From assembly GCA_965246845.1 (NCBI GenBank), contig CBDFFR010000001.1, forward strand, positions 121,193 to 185,192: DNA of 64,000 nucleotides, written 5' to 3'. The stretch comes from JBBRMW01 sp965246845. GTDB lineage: Bacteria; Chloroflexota; Anaerolineae; Aggregatilineales; UBA2796. This document shows, in pieces, positions 17,931 to 25,813 of this stretch. The translations under genes and the position numbers were made by a program. The notes under the pieces were generated by a model. That model had not been told where the DNA came from and did not search any database. It was given only the letters and a program-made list of their open reading frames with translations. Position 1 is the first letter of the stretch; each line of letters opens with the position of its first letter.

Positions 17931-18977
17931 GTGGCGCAACTATCCAAACGTGAGCGGGTCGAAGCCGCACTCAAGGGCGACCCCGTAGACCGCGTACCCG
18001 TCTCCGCGTGGCGGCATTTCATCCCGGAAGAGCGCCAGCCGGAAACGCTGGCCGCTGCCAGCATGGCGCACTTTCACGAGTTCGATTGGGACTGGTTGAA
18101 GATCAACCCGCGCGCGACCTATTACGCCGAAGCGTGGGGCAATCGCTACGACTTCAATCACTACGATTCGGTGATCCCGGAACTGCTGGAAGGTCCCATC
18201 GCGACACCTGCCGATCTCGAAAAAATCGGGACGCTCGACGCGACGGGCGGCGTATTCGCGGAACACCTCGACCTCGTGCGCCGCGTCAAGGCGGGCATCG
18301 GCGACGCGCACTTCCTGCAAACTGTCTTCTCGCCGCTTACGGTGCTTTCATTCCTCGCCTCGCATCCGGCCACCCCGACGATTGCCGCCTTCTCCGAATC
18401 GCAATACGAAGGCGTGCGGCGCTTCATCCACGAGAACCCAAAAGCCGCACACGAGGCGCTTTCCAATATCGCGGCCACGCTCGGCAAGTATGCCGCCGCT
18501 GCTGTCGATGCGGGCGCGAGCGGCCTCTTTTTCGCGATTGTGAAGCTGGCGCGCGAGGGCATTCTCACCGAAGCGGAATTTGAAGAGTTCGGCAAGCCGT
18601 ATGATTTGCAGGTGTTGAAGGCAGTCGAGGGCGCGGCATTCAATATGCTGCACATCTGCGGACCGTATGCCTACTTCGATGCGGTGCTGGAGTATCCTGT
18701 TCACGCGCTGAACTGGGCGACCGTCGGCCAGCATAACCCAACCATTGCGGAAGCCGAAACGCGCACTACGAAGGCGCTTGTCGGCGGCGTGGATGAAATC
18801 GGTACGCTGCAAACCGGAACCCCGAACGCCGTAAAGCAGGAAGCACGCGCGGCGATTGAGGCGACGGGCGGGCGACGCTTCCTGCTCACGCCTGGGTGCG
18901 GGACGAGCCTCGATGTGCCATCGGAAAACCTGCACGCGCTGCGCGAAGCAGCGGACCTCACGGCGGTTGCTGTCTAG
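17931..18977 (+). CDS. UroD-fold protein, probable zinc/corrinoid-type methyltransferase
   Basis: This 348-residue uroporphyrinogen-decarboxylase superfamily member has the MtaA/MtbA/CmuA-like zinc signature HxC...C: His241 and Cys243 in LHICG, then Cys323 in PGCGT. Authentic UroD lacks these ligands, and in the methyltransferase branch they hold a zinc that activates a thiol for methylation. I infer a cytosolic methyltransferase, possibly acting on a corrinoid partner, but no corrinoid protein is encoded in the window. The start is GTG at 17931 with AGGAGAAA 6 bases upstream. The open frame continues back into the preceding palindrome. It lies between the binding-protein and permease genes, so its substrate probably enters through that transporter. 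Confidence 0.8.
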   Translation: MAQLSKRERVEAALKGDPVDRVPVSAWRHFIPEERQPETLAAASMAHFHEFDWDWLKINPRATYYAEAWGNRYDFNHYDSVIPELLEGPIATPADLEKIGTLDATGGVFAEHLDLVRRVKAGIGDAHFLQTVFSPLTVLSFLASHPATPTIAAFSESQYEGVRRFIHENPKAAHEALSNIAATLGKYAAAAVDAGASGLFFAIVKLAREGILTEAEFEEFGKPYDLQVLKAVEGAAFNMLHICGPYAYFDAVLEYPVHALNWATVGQHNPTIAEAETRTTKALVGGVDEIGTLQTGTPNAVKQEARAAIEATGGRRFLLTPGCGTSLDVPSENLHALREAADLTAVAV

Positions 18978-18980
18978 GTT

Positions 18981-20816
18981 ATGGATCAATTCCTGCGCAC
19001 ACTGTTCGATCAAACGATCAATGGGCTGGTGGTCGGCAATATCTATGCGCTGATCGCGGTCGGCCTTGCCATCATCTTCGGCGTCGGCAACCTGATCAAC
19101 TTCGCGCACGGGTCGGTCTACATGACGGGCGCGTATGTCGGCTGGTACTGCGTGACGCGTCTGATGCTGCCGTTGCCGTTTGCGTTCGTTGCGGTCGCGG
19201 TCGTGTGCGGGATGATCGGCCTCGCGATAGAGCGCTTTGGGCTGCGCGGCTTGCAGGGCGCGTCACGCATCGCGCCACTGCTCGCGACCATCGGGATTAG
19301 CTTCATGCTCGATCAGCTTGTGCAGATCATCTGGGGCGTGCGCCCGGAGTCGTTCCCGAACCCGCTTCCGGCCTTCCGTATCCAGATCGGCGGCGGGAGC
19401 ATCGGCTCTATCGACCTGCTGATCGCGGCTATCGGGATCGGGACCGCCGCGCTGCTCTTTATTTTTCTGCGCTACACGAAACTCGGCTGGGCGCTGCGCG
19501 CGACCGCACAGGACCGCGAGGCTGCGCTGCAAATGGGCGTGGATGTGAACGCCGTCAACCGGACCGCGTTCATGATCGCATCGATCCTCGGCGGGATCGC
19601 GGGGTTGCTGGTCGGTATGTACTATCTGCAAGTGGACCCGACGATGAGCTTTCAGGCCGGGTTGAAGGGCTTCGCGGCCAACCTGCTCGGCGGCCTCGGC
19701 AACATCCCCGGCGCGATTGCAGGCGGCTTGCTGCTGGGATTGATCGAAAGCTACGGCGTGGCGGCGTTCGGGTCGAGCTATCGCAACCTGTTCGCGTTCA
19801 CGGTCTTGATCGCGGTGCTGGTCCTGCGCCCGAATGGGCTGTTCAGCCGGACCCGCCGCCTGCCGCCCGAACCGCTGACAGGAACTTTCGTCTCTAATCG
19901 AACGCGGCTGCGCATCCCGGCATGGGTCGTCGCGGCGGGCGCGGTCATCGCGATCACATTGCCGCTGATGATTAAGGACCCGGTGTTGCTGCAAATCCTG
20001 ACGAATGCGTGGCTATTCGGCCTCGTCGCCATCAGTCTCACGCTCGTCACCGGGACCGCCGGGCAAACCTCGCTCGGACAGGCCGGGTTCGTCGCGATTG
20101 GCGGCTATGGCTCCGCGCTGCTGGTGTTGCGGCTTGGCTTCCGCTTTGAAATTGCGCTGCTCGCAGCGGGGCTGCTCAGTGCCGCGCTGGGTACGCTGCT
20201 GGTGCTGCCTGCGCTGCGCCTGCGCGCATACTACCTCGCAATTGCAACCATCGGCATCGGCGAAATCGTGAGCGAGATCATCAAGAATTGGGACCCGGTG
20301 ACGAATGGTGCGCTTGGCCTGACGCGCATCCCGCCGCCCACCTTCTTCGGGATCGAAGCCTACCTGCCGCGCGAGATTTACTGGTATTCACTCGCGCTCT
20401 TGCTGGTTGCCGCGCTGGTCGTCTGGCGGCTGGTCCGTTCACCGCTCGGCAGGTTATGGCGCGCGGTCCGCGATGATGAAATCGCGGCGCAGGCGTATGG
20501 CGTCAGCCTGTACCGCTACAAGGCGCTCGCGTTCGCAATAAGCGCGTTTATCGCGGGGATCGCGGGCGCTTTTTACGCGCATATGTTCACGTTCATCAAC
20601 TATGATTCGTTCACCAGTTCGTGGTCGGTCCTGACACTGACAATGGCGATCCTCGGCGGTCTGGGCAACATCCTCGGTGCGGTGGTCGGCGCGGTGGCGC
20701 TGACGGTACTCCCGGAAGTGTTCCGCCCACTGGCCGCCTACCGCTACCTGTTCTACGGATTGGTCTTGGTCCTGATGATTCGTTTTCGTCCGCAGGGCGT
20801 GCTGGGGGCTGAATAG
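18981..20816 (+). CDS. fused LivH-LivM branched-chain-type ABC permease
   Basis: This 611-residue membrane protein joins two permease families that are usually separate genes. Residues 1 to about 290 match LivH: N-terminal GLVVGNIYALIAVGLAI, then RATAQDREAALQMGV, and GGLGNIPGAIAGGLLLGL near 230-245. After a basic junction, residues about 305-611 match LivM: SLTLVTGTAGQTSLGQAGF, RLRAYYLAIATIG, and VRDDEIAAQAYGVSLYRYK with GGLGNILGAVVGA near the end. Both EAA-like coupling loops are present, so one chain could supply both halves of the pore. The ATG follows the methyltransferase stop by 3 bases. Confidence 0.92.
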   Translation: MDQFLRTLFDQTINGLVVGNIYALIAVGLAIIFGVGNLINFAHGSVYMTGAYVGWYCVTRLMLPLPFAFVAVAVVCGMIGLAIERFGLRGLQGASRIAPLLATIGISFMLDQLVQIIWGVRPESFPNPLPAFRIQIGGGSIGSIDLLIAAIGIGTAALLFIFLRYTKLGWALRATAQDREAALQMGVDVNAVNRTAFMIASILGGIAGLLVGMYYLQVDPTMSFQAGLKGFAANLLGGLGNIPGAIAGGLLLGLIESYGVAAFGSSYRNLFAFTVLIAVLVLRPNGLFSRTRRLPPEPLTGTFVSNRTRLRIPAWVVAAGAVIAITLPLMIKDPVLLQILTNAWLFGLVAISLTLVTGTAGQTSLGQAGFVAIGGYGSALLVLRLGFRFEIALLAAGLLSAALGTLLVLPALRLRAYYLAIATIGIGEIVSEIIKNWDPVTNGALGLTRIPPPTFFGIEAYLPREIYWYSLALLLVAALVVWRLVRSPLGRLWRAVRDDEIAAQAYGVSLYRYKALAFAISAFIAGIAGAFYAHMFTFINYDSFTSSWSVLTLTMAILGGLGNILGAVVGAVALTVLPEVFRPLAAYRYLFYGLVLVLMIRFRPQGVLGAE

Positions 20817-20819
20817 GCG

Positions 20820-21629
20820 ATGCTGCAAATCGAACACCTCTCGCGTAGCTTCGATGGCGTGCTGGCCGCGAACGACGTCAGCTTCGATGTTCGCGAGTCG
20901 GAGTTCGTCAGCATCATCGGACCCAACGGCGCGGGCAAGACGACGCTTTTCAACCTGATCACGGGAGTCGATCAGCCCTCGCAGGGCAGCATCCTGTTCG
21001 ACGGAAAATCGCTCGTCGGCCTGACGCCGGATCAAATCGCGCGGCGCGGCATCGCACGCACCTTCCAGAACGGGCGCGTTTTCGGTAATTTGAGCGTCCT
21101 CGAAAATGTGCTGGTTGGGGCGCAGGTGCGGCGGCGCGCCTCGCGTAACCCGTTCCGCGAGCTATCGGGTGCGTTGTTCCCATTCCTGGCAGTGCGACGC
21201 GAAGAAGCCGACCTGCGCCGCGAAGCAGAGGCGATCCTCGCCCGGTTCGGGACGCGCCTCGTCCCCCGCCGCGACGACCCCGCGAGCAGCCTCTCCTATG
21301 CGAACCGCCGCCGTGTCGAGATCGCGCGTGCGCTCGCGCTGCATCCGCGCCTGCTGCTGCTCGATGAACCAACCGCCGGAATGAACCTGACCGAAACCGC
21401 CGAAATGCTGGAGTTCATTCGCGGCCTGAAAGCGCACGGGCAGACAATCCTGCTCATCGAACATAAGCTGTCGTTGGTCAATGAACTTTCCGACCGCGTG
21501 ATCGTGATGGACAACGGCGCGAAAATAGCGGAAGACTCCGCGGACGCCGTGCGTGATACCCCGCGCGTGATCGAAGCCTATCTCGGACGCAAGCGCGCGA
21601 CGGTCGATACACCGGAGATCATCCTGTGA
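20820..21629 (+). CDS. livG: branched-chain-type ABC transporter ATP-binding protein (LivG-like)
   Basis: This is a 269-residue ABC ATPase. Walker A is GPNGAGKTT (about residues 38-46) and the Q-loop lies in ARTFQNGRVF. The signature region is atypical, SSLSYANRRRVEIARAL in place of LSGGQ. Walker B is LLLLDEPTAGMN and the H-loop is IEHKLSLV. The GMN after Walker B and the LSY-type signature are features of the LivG subfamily. It should pair with the following LivF-like ATPase on the cytoplasmic face of the fused permease. The start lies 3 bases after the permease stop, and the next gene overlaps it by 4 bases. Confidence 0.92.
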   Translation: MLQIEHLSRSFDGVLAANDVSFDVRESEFVSIIGPNGAGKTTLFNLITGVDQPSQGSILFDGKSLVGLTPDQIARRGIARTFQNGRVFGNLSVLENVLVGAQVRRRASRNPFRELSGALFPFLAVRREEADLRREAEAILARFGTRLVPRRDDPASSLSYANRRRVEIARALALHPRLLLLDEPTAGMNLTETAEMLEFIRGLKAHGQTILLIEHKLSLVNELSDRVIVMDNGAKIAEDSADAVRDTPRVIEAYLGRKRATVDTPEIIL

Positions 21630-22351
21630 CCGCGCTGCTCGAACTGGAAGCTATCGATACGTTCTACGGTCCGGTACAGGTCCATTTCGGCGTGAGCCTG
21701 AATGTGCAGCCGGGCGAAATCGTGTGCCTGCTCGGTGGCAACGCGAGCGGCAAAAGCACTACCATGAAAGTGATTCTCGGACTCGTCAGGCCGCGCGCCG
21801 GGGCGGTCCGCTTCGAGGGGCGCGACATCACAGGCTTGCCGACGCCGCAAATCATCCGGCTCGGCATCGGCTCCGTGCCGGAAGCGCGGCGCATTTTCCC
21901 GAATATGACCGTGCGCGAAAATCTGCTGATGGGTGCGTACCACCGTTCCGATCAACCGGAAATCAATGCAGACTACGCGCGGATGCTCGACCTCTTCCCG
22001 CGCCTCAGTGAGCGCATCACGCAGCGCGGCGGCGTCCTGAGCGGTGGCGAACAGCAAATGCTTGCGATTGGCCGCGCGCTGATGGGGCGTCCGCGCCTGA
22101 TCGTCATGGATGAACCAACGATGGGCTTATCGCCCGCCTTCGTGGATCGCGTCCTCGACCTGATTCAAACGATCAATGCGCAGGGGACCGCGATCTTCAT
22201 GGTGGAGCAAAACGCCAACCTCGCTTTGCAAATCGCGAATCGCGGCTATGTCCTGCAAAATGGCCGGATCGCGCTGGAAGGACCCGCGCGCGTGCTGCTC
22301 GACAGCCGCGAGGTGCAGGATGCGTACCTCGGCGGATCAGCATTGGCTTGA
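21626..22351 (+). CDS. livF: branched-chain-type ABC transporter ATP-binding protein (LivF-like)
   Basis: This is a 241-residue ABC ATPase of the LivF type. Walker A is GGNASGKSTT, the Q-loop region is GIGSVPEARRIFPNMTVRENL, the signature is LSGGEQQMLAIGRALM, Walker B is LIVMDEPTMGLSP, and the H-loop lies in FMVEQNANLAL. PEARRIFPNMTV is a LivF hallmark. Walker A has Asn-Ala-Ser where most LivF proteins read Asn-Gly-Ala. Translation starts at GTG, whose GTGA overlaps the LivG stop. It ends the operon; a hairpin terminator follows within 5 bases. Confidence 0.92.
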   Translation: MTALLELEAIDTFYGPVQVHFGVSLNVQPGEIVCLLGGNASGKSTTMKVILGLVRPRAGAVRFEGRDITGLPTPQIIRLGIGSVPEARRIFPNMTVRENLLMGAYHRSDQPEINADYARMLDLFPRLSERITQRGGVLSGGEQQMLAIGRALMGRPRLIVMDEPTMGLSPAFVDRVLDLIQTINAQGTAIFMVEQNANLALQIANRGYVLQNGRIALEGPARVLLDSREVQDAYLGGSALA

Positions 22352-22355
22352 ATCG

Positions 22356-22385
22356 AAACGCCTGATCGCAATGGATCAGGCGTTT
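22356..22385. terminator. hairpin terminator between convergent operons
   Basis: A perfect 12-bp stem AAACGCCTGATC/GATCAGGCGTTT with a 6-base loop lies between the livF-like and DUF35 stops. The A and T runs are short but present on both sides, so it could serve both strands. Confidence 0.75.
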
Positions 22386-22402
22386 AAGAAGGACAAGCAC
22401 AC

Positions 22403-22672
22403 TCAGGCCAGAACAGGCCGAAATTTGTACCCGTAAACAATCACCCCGTTGGGTCCTTGATTGCGCAGTTTGCGCGTGACCATTTCGACGCGCATCCCAA
22501 TCGCTGCCGGACCGTCGAGGTCGGTCAATTGTGCGGTCAGGCAGGGACCTTCATCGAGTTTGATCAGCGCGAGCGCATAGGGCGATTGATCCTCGAACCC
22601 GGCGGGCGGGTCGGTGATCGTCGTGAAGCTGAGGATTTCGCCCTTGCCGCTGAATTGAAATCGAGTGGTCAT
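22403..22672 (-). CDS. DUF35 OB-fold protein (C-terminal half)
   Basis: This 89-residue OB-fold corresponds to the C-terminal part of DUF35 proteins: FSGKGEILSFT, PPAGFEDQSPYALALI, LTAQLTD and GYKFRP motifs. DUF35 proteins normally combine an N-terminal zinc ribbon with this OB-fold in one chain of about 130-140 residues and act as acyl-CoA-binding partners of thiolase or HMG-CoA-synthase-like enzymes. Here the ribbon is the separate upstream ORF, in the same frame, with only TAG-GGC between its last sense codon and this ATG. No thiolase lies nearby. It may be a split gene, a nonsense mutation or two subunits. Confidence 0.75.
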   Translation of the reverse strand: MTTRFQFSGKGEILSFTTITDPPAGFEDQSPYALALIKLDEGPCLTAQLTDLDGPAAIGMRVEMVTRKLRNQGPNGVIVYGYKFRPVLA

Positions 22673-22675
22673 GCC

Positions 22676-22879
22676 CTAGCGCGCAGCTTGCCGCAGCTCG
22701 TGGACGACCGGGAACTGAATAGCGACGGGCTTCTCGAATGTGTAGGCGGCTTGTTCCTGCGCGGCGCAGACGGGGCAGATTTCACGCAACGTGGCGTGGA
22801 CCGTGCCGCAGCTTTCGCACTTAATCCCCTGGAGTGCGTAGCGCTGTCCGTTCAATCTCCAGTTCTGTGCGATGTTCAT
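22676..22879 (-). CDS. DUF35 zinc-ribbon protein (N-terminal half)
   Basis: This 67-residue protein contains NWRLNGQRY and two CxxC knuckles, CESCG and CPVCA, spaced 15 residues apart. That is the rubredoxin-like zinc ribbon that opens DUF35 proteins. After the ribbon, YTFEKPVAIQFPVV resembles the first OB strand, and then the frame ends in TAG. The OB-fold ORF begins one codon later in the same frame. Read-through would give about 158 residues with roughly 25 extra at the junction. The first strand appears to occur in both pieces, which argues against a simple point mutation. Confidence 0.72.
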   Translation of the reverse strand: MNIAQNWRLNGQRYALQGIKCESCGTVHATLREICPVCAAQEQAAYTFEKPVAIQFPVVHELRQAAR

Positions 22880-23082
22880 GGTTTGTGCATTCCTTTGGTG
22901 AAAGTTCTGGTAATTCGCTTTGTGCGATTGGTCACAAATATATCACCCGGCGGCTGCCACTTCCTCTCAATAACTCTCAGGCAAGCTGACAAAGCCTCTA
23001 AAGGTGGTACAAACCAGATGAGAATGGCTCAGAATTGCTCTCAAAGGGTAGCACTTGTGCAAAGTGCCGGGTTGGACAAAGG

Positions 23083-23970
23083 CTATTCCTGCACTTCCCG
23101 CTTCGGCACAGTCTGCATCACCTCGTGATGATCATTGCCCTGTTGAATTGCGTTCAGGTGCGACAGCAGCAGTTCCTGCAAATCGTCGATCCGGTCGAAG
23201 ACCTGACGTACCTCGATCTCCGCGCGCAGGTTTACTTCATATTCAATGTCGTTGCGCACCTTGTCGCGTTCGGCCTGCCGATTCTGGCTGATCAGCACGA
23301 ACAGCGAGAGGAAAATCGCTTCGAGCGAGACGACCATCGTGAGCAGCCCAAACGGAAACGGATCGAACGGCTCCAGACCGGGAATGATCCGCGTATTCAG
23401 GACGATCCACACGAAAAACCAGATCACGCTGAAATAGACGAACCGAATATCGCCCGCAACATGCGTCAAAACATCGGAAATACGCTGGCCGAGTGTCGTA
23501 TCCTCAGCGGCTTCGATATTTGCGTTACGCGAGGTGCGCTCCCCGACCAGCGAATTGCTCAGTCGAAGGCGCTTGCCCAGTGCTGAGAGCATATCGAGTG
23601 CGGCGGCGGGATGCGCGGCGACCAGAATTTCAAGGTCGGTGCGGTCGATCACGTAGAGCGTTGTGTTTTGCGTGGCGATGGCGCTGGCCGAACGCGGCGC
23701 TTCATCAAGCAATGATAGCTCACCGAAGAGTTCACCCGGCTGGACGTGTTCAAGGATGACCTTCTGGCCTTCCTTGTCCTTGATGAACAATTCGACCTGC
23801 CCGCGCCCGACGACGAACATGGCGTTCCCCGGCTCGCCCTCGTGAATGATGATTTGCCCCGCGAGGAAACTACGCTCATCGAGGTTCTGCGCGAGGACGG
23901 CGCGCTCCTGTTCATCGAGCAGCGAGAACAGCGGAATATCTTTCAGGATGGATGAGTCGATGACGGGCAT
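23083..23970 (-). CDS. cyclic-nucleotide-binding-domain / DUF1003 membrane protein
   Basis: Residues about 5-125 form a CNMP-binding (CAP-like) domain: FSLLDEQERAVLAQ, EGEPGNAMFVVGRGQVELF, and the phosphate-binding cassette region PGELFGELSLLDEAPRSASAIA. DUF1003 follows, with GDIRFVYFSVIWFFVWIVLN and a second hydrophobic helix LTMVVSLEAIFLSLFVLISQNRQ, then a basic/acidic cytoplasmic tail. It probably senses a cyclic nucleotide and controls a membrane function. No DNA-binding domain is visible, so it is not a CRP-type regulator. ATG 23970 has GGAG 6 bases upstream and gives 295 residues; the longer open frame has no support. Confidence 0.85.
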   Translation of the reverse strand: MPVIDSSILKDIPLFSLLDEQERAVLAQNLDERSFLAGQIIIHEGEPGNAMFVVGRGQVELFIKDKEGQKVILEHVQPGELFGELSLLDEAPRSASAIATQNTTLYVIDRTDLEILVAAHPAAALDMLSALGKRLRLSNSLVGERTSRNANIEAAEDTTLGQRISDVLTHVAGDIRFVYFSVIWFFVWIVLNTRIIPGLEPFDPFPFGLLTMVVSLEAIFLSLFVLISQNRQAERDKVRNDIEYEVNLRAEIEVRQVFDRIDDLQELLLSHLNAIQQGNDHHEVMQTVPKREVQE

Positions 23971-23989
23971 TCGGCGCTCCGGGATAATG

Positions 23990-24042
23990 ACGCAGGCAAT
24001 TGACCGTATAGTGTACCGAAAAGAGGACAAACCTGCCTGCGT
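23990..24042. promoter_or_regulatory. inverted repeat in a divergent promoter region
   Basis: ACGCAGGCA (23990-23998) and its exact complement TGCCTGCGT (24034-24042) flank the short gap between the divergent CNMP-binding and thioesterase genes. It may be an operator pair or a 5' hairpin. Confidence 0.35.
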
Positions 24043-24079
24043 TGTGGCATACTTGGCAGCCGCAAAAAAGGAAGCAACG

Positions 24080-24496
24080 ATGTCCGTACCCGAAGGCGTG
24101 ACCGCGATCACCGCCGAATTTCATGTGCGCTATGTGGAAACCGATGCGCAGGGCGTCGTCAACCATGCCCATTATGTAAGCTGGTTCGAGGAAGCGCGCT
24201 CATTTTACTCTCGTGAACGCGGGCGCGATTACGCAGAATTCGAGCGCGAAGGATTCTTCCTCGCTGTTGCAGAGGTGAATGTGCGCTATCTGCGCTCGGC
24301 GCGCTATGGGGATCGCGTCGCGGTTCGCTGCTGGATACTCGAACTCAGGAGCCGCTCTGTTGTCTTCGGCTACGAGGTGCGGCACGCGCTTTCGGGTGAA
24401 CTGCTCACCACCGGGCAAAGTAAACACATCTGCCTTAATTTGCAGGGGCAGGTCACGATTATCCCGGAAGCATGGCGGAATGGGATGCGCGGCTGA
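24080..24496 (+). CDS. 4HBT-family acyl-CoA thioesterase
   Basis: This 138-residue hotdog-fold thioesterase of the YbgC/FadM group has the active-site loop ETDAQGVVNHAHYVSWFEEAR, whose Asp/Asn region lies near residues 18-27. FLAVAEVNVRYLRSARYGD and VVFGYEV follow, all characteristic of the family. It should hydrolyse acyl-CoA thioesters in the cytosol; chain length is not predictable. ATG 24080 has AAGGAAG 6 bases upstream, and longer in-frame starts lie inside the divergent gene. A strong TTGACA promoter for the next unit begins 21 bases after its stop. Confidence 0.88.
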   Translation: MSVPEGVTAITAEFHVRYVETDAQGVVNHAHYVSWFEEARSFYSRERGRDYAEFEREGFFLAVAEVNVRYLRSARYGDRVAVRCWILELRSRSVVFGYEVRHALSGELLTTGQSKHICLNLQGQVTIIPEAWRNGMRG

Positions 24497-24517
24497 AAAG
24501 TCCGCGAAATTGCCCCC

Positions 24518-24562
24518 TTGACAATATCCGGAAAGCTAATATTGTTAGCTATGAAAGCTAAC
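24518..24562 (+). promoter_or_regulatory. promoter with overlapping TetR-type operators
   Basis: TTGACA (24518-24523), a 16-base spacer and TATTGT (24540-24545) form a promoter. It is overlapped by AGCTAA-5-TTAGCT (24534-24550) and GTTAGCT-5-AGCTAAC (24544-24562), three alternating half-sites. The downstream TetR-type gene is the natural ligand, so the pair is probably autorepressed. Confidence 0.65.
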
Positions 24563-24587
24563 GATGATAGCCATAAGGACGTTGACC

Positions 24588-24980
24588 ATGAACACCAGCA
24601 CAAACAGCACCCCGACCATTCCCACCTTCACAATGCCCGCGCTTCTCCTTCGCGTTGAGGGACTCGTCCTCTTCGTAGCGGCGCTGATGCTCTATTCGGC
24701 GAGCGGCGGTAGCTGGCTGCTTTTCGCGGCGCTGCTGCTCGTCCCGGACCTGTCGATGACCGGCTACCTGCGCAACCCGAAATTCGGAGCGCTAGTCTAT
24801 AATCTGTTCCACAATCTGCTCGCGCCCGCGCTCCTTGCGCTCGTCGGCACATGGACCGGAACCGCACTGCTCACGCAAATCGCGATCATCTGGTTTGCGC
24901 ACATCAGCATGGATCGCGTCGCCGGTTATGGGCTGAAATACGTGACCGCCTTCAAAGCGACGCACCTACAACGGATTTGA
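24588..24980 (+). CDS. DUF4260 integral membrane protein
   Basis: This 130-residue protein has four hydrophobic stretches and the conserved DUF4260 signatures: LRVEGLVLFVAALMLY, GGSWLLFAALLLVPDLSMTGY near residues 40-60, YNLFHN, and a C-terminal HISMDRVAGYGLKY...FKATHLQRI. Its function is unknown. AAGGAC lies 7 bases ahead of ATG 24588; the earlier ATG at 24564 has no ribosome-binding site. It is transcribed from the operator-covered promoter with the TetR-type gene 6 bases downstream, so it is the likely target of that regulator. Confidence 0.85.
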   Translation: MNTSTNSTPTIPTFTMPALLLRVEGLVLFVAALMLYSASGGSWLLFAALLLVPDLSMTGYLRNPKFGALVYNLFHNLLAPALLALVGTWTGTALLTQIAIIWFAHISMDRVAGYGLKYVTAFKATHLQRI

Positions 24981-24986
24981 GGACCG

Positions 24987-25556
24987 ATGCCCCATCCCGC
25001 ACAAACCGACCGCGAAAAAATCCTGACACAGGCACGCGGGTTGATCGAGAGAGAGGGCGTCGAGGCGCTCTCCCTCTCGAAACTGGCCGAAGCACTGGGC
25101 ATCAAAGCGCCCTCGCTCTATAAGCACTATGCGAGCAAAGACGCGCTTTTGCAGGCAGTGAATACCGTCACTATCCAGGGACTGGTCGGCGCGATGCAAT
25201 CCGCAATCAGCAAGGAGACGGACCCACGCGCAGCATTAATTGATATGGCGCAAGCCTACCGCACCTTTGCGCACACGAATCCGAATGGCTACACGCTGGT
25301 TTTTGCGCGGCTCTCGCCGGATACCGCGCCCGCTGCGGAACTGAGCGAATTGCTCTCGCTCCCATTGCAGAAGGCGTGGAGCGCCGCGTTCGGTGAAGGG
25401 GAGTCGCTCTCCGGTTTGCGCGGTGCGTGGGCGCTCTTGCACGGATACGTTATGCTTGAATTGAACGGGCAATTCCAGCGCGGCGGTGATGTTGCCGCGA
25501 TGTCGATGCAAGCTTTCGAGCATTACATTGCAGGCTGGGAACACTCAGTCGATTAG
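24987..25556 (+). CDS. TetR/AcrR family transcriptional regulator (WHG-type C-terminus)
   Basis: This 189-residue regulator has a TetR N-terminal helix-turn-helix, REKILTQARGLIEREGVEALSLSKLAEALGIKAPSLYKHYASK, with recognition helix near residues 34-44. The C-terminal ligand domain contains YRTFAHTNPNGYTLVFA and LRGAWALLHGYVMLELNGQF, which match the WHG-domain subgroup. GGACCG precedes the ATG. It is co-transcribed with the DUF4260 gene and probably binds the AGCTAA/TTAGCT sites at their shared promoter. The 3' end overlaps the convergent small membrane gene by 4 bases. Confidence 0.88.
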   Translation: MPHPAQTDREKILTQARGLIEREGVEALSLSKLAEALGIKAPSLYKHYASKDALLQAVNTVTIQGLVGAMQSAISKETDPRAALIDMAQAYRTFAHTNPNGYTLVFARLSPDTAPAAELSELLSLPLQKAWSAAFGEGESLSGLRGAWALLHGYVMLELNGQFQRGGDVAAMSMQAFEHYIAGWEHSVD

Positions 25557-25753
25557 AGCGTGGGGGGGTTACGCATCCGTACCGCGCGGTAAACCAGCCC
25601 GACGCCAATCGCGACGAAGACCGCGCCCGCGACTGCCCAGAATATTTGGCCTTGCATGAACGATGGGGTGATGATGATATTCAGACCCTGCGCGAACCAG
25701 ACCGCGCCCATTAGCACCATAAAGACGCCAAGTAGCGGAAGAAATGCTTTCAT
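25553..25753 (-). CDS. small two-helix membrane protein
   Basis: This 66-residue protein has two predicted transmembrane helices, FLPLLGVFMVLMGAVWFAQGLNII and IFWAVAGAVFVAIGVGLVYRAV, and a short basic tail. AGGAG lies 8 bases before the ATG. The family is not recognised beyond small hydrophobic proteins common in many bacteria. It is monocistronic as far as can be seen and lies downstream of the GNAT gene on the same strand, with a 60-base gap. Confidence 0.65.
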   Translation of the reverse strand: MKAFLPLLGVFMVLMGAVWFAQGLNIIITPSFMQGQIFWAVAGAVFVAIGVGLVYRAVRMRNPPTL

Positions 25754-25813
25754 GACGAAGCTCCTGTGAATTCCTGAACAGTATTCGGGTTTTCGCAGAA
25801 ACGCCGCGCGGCG

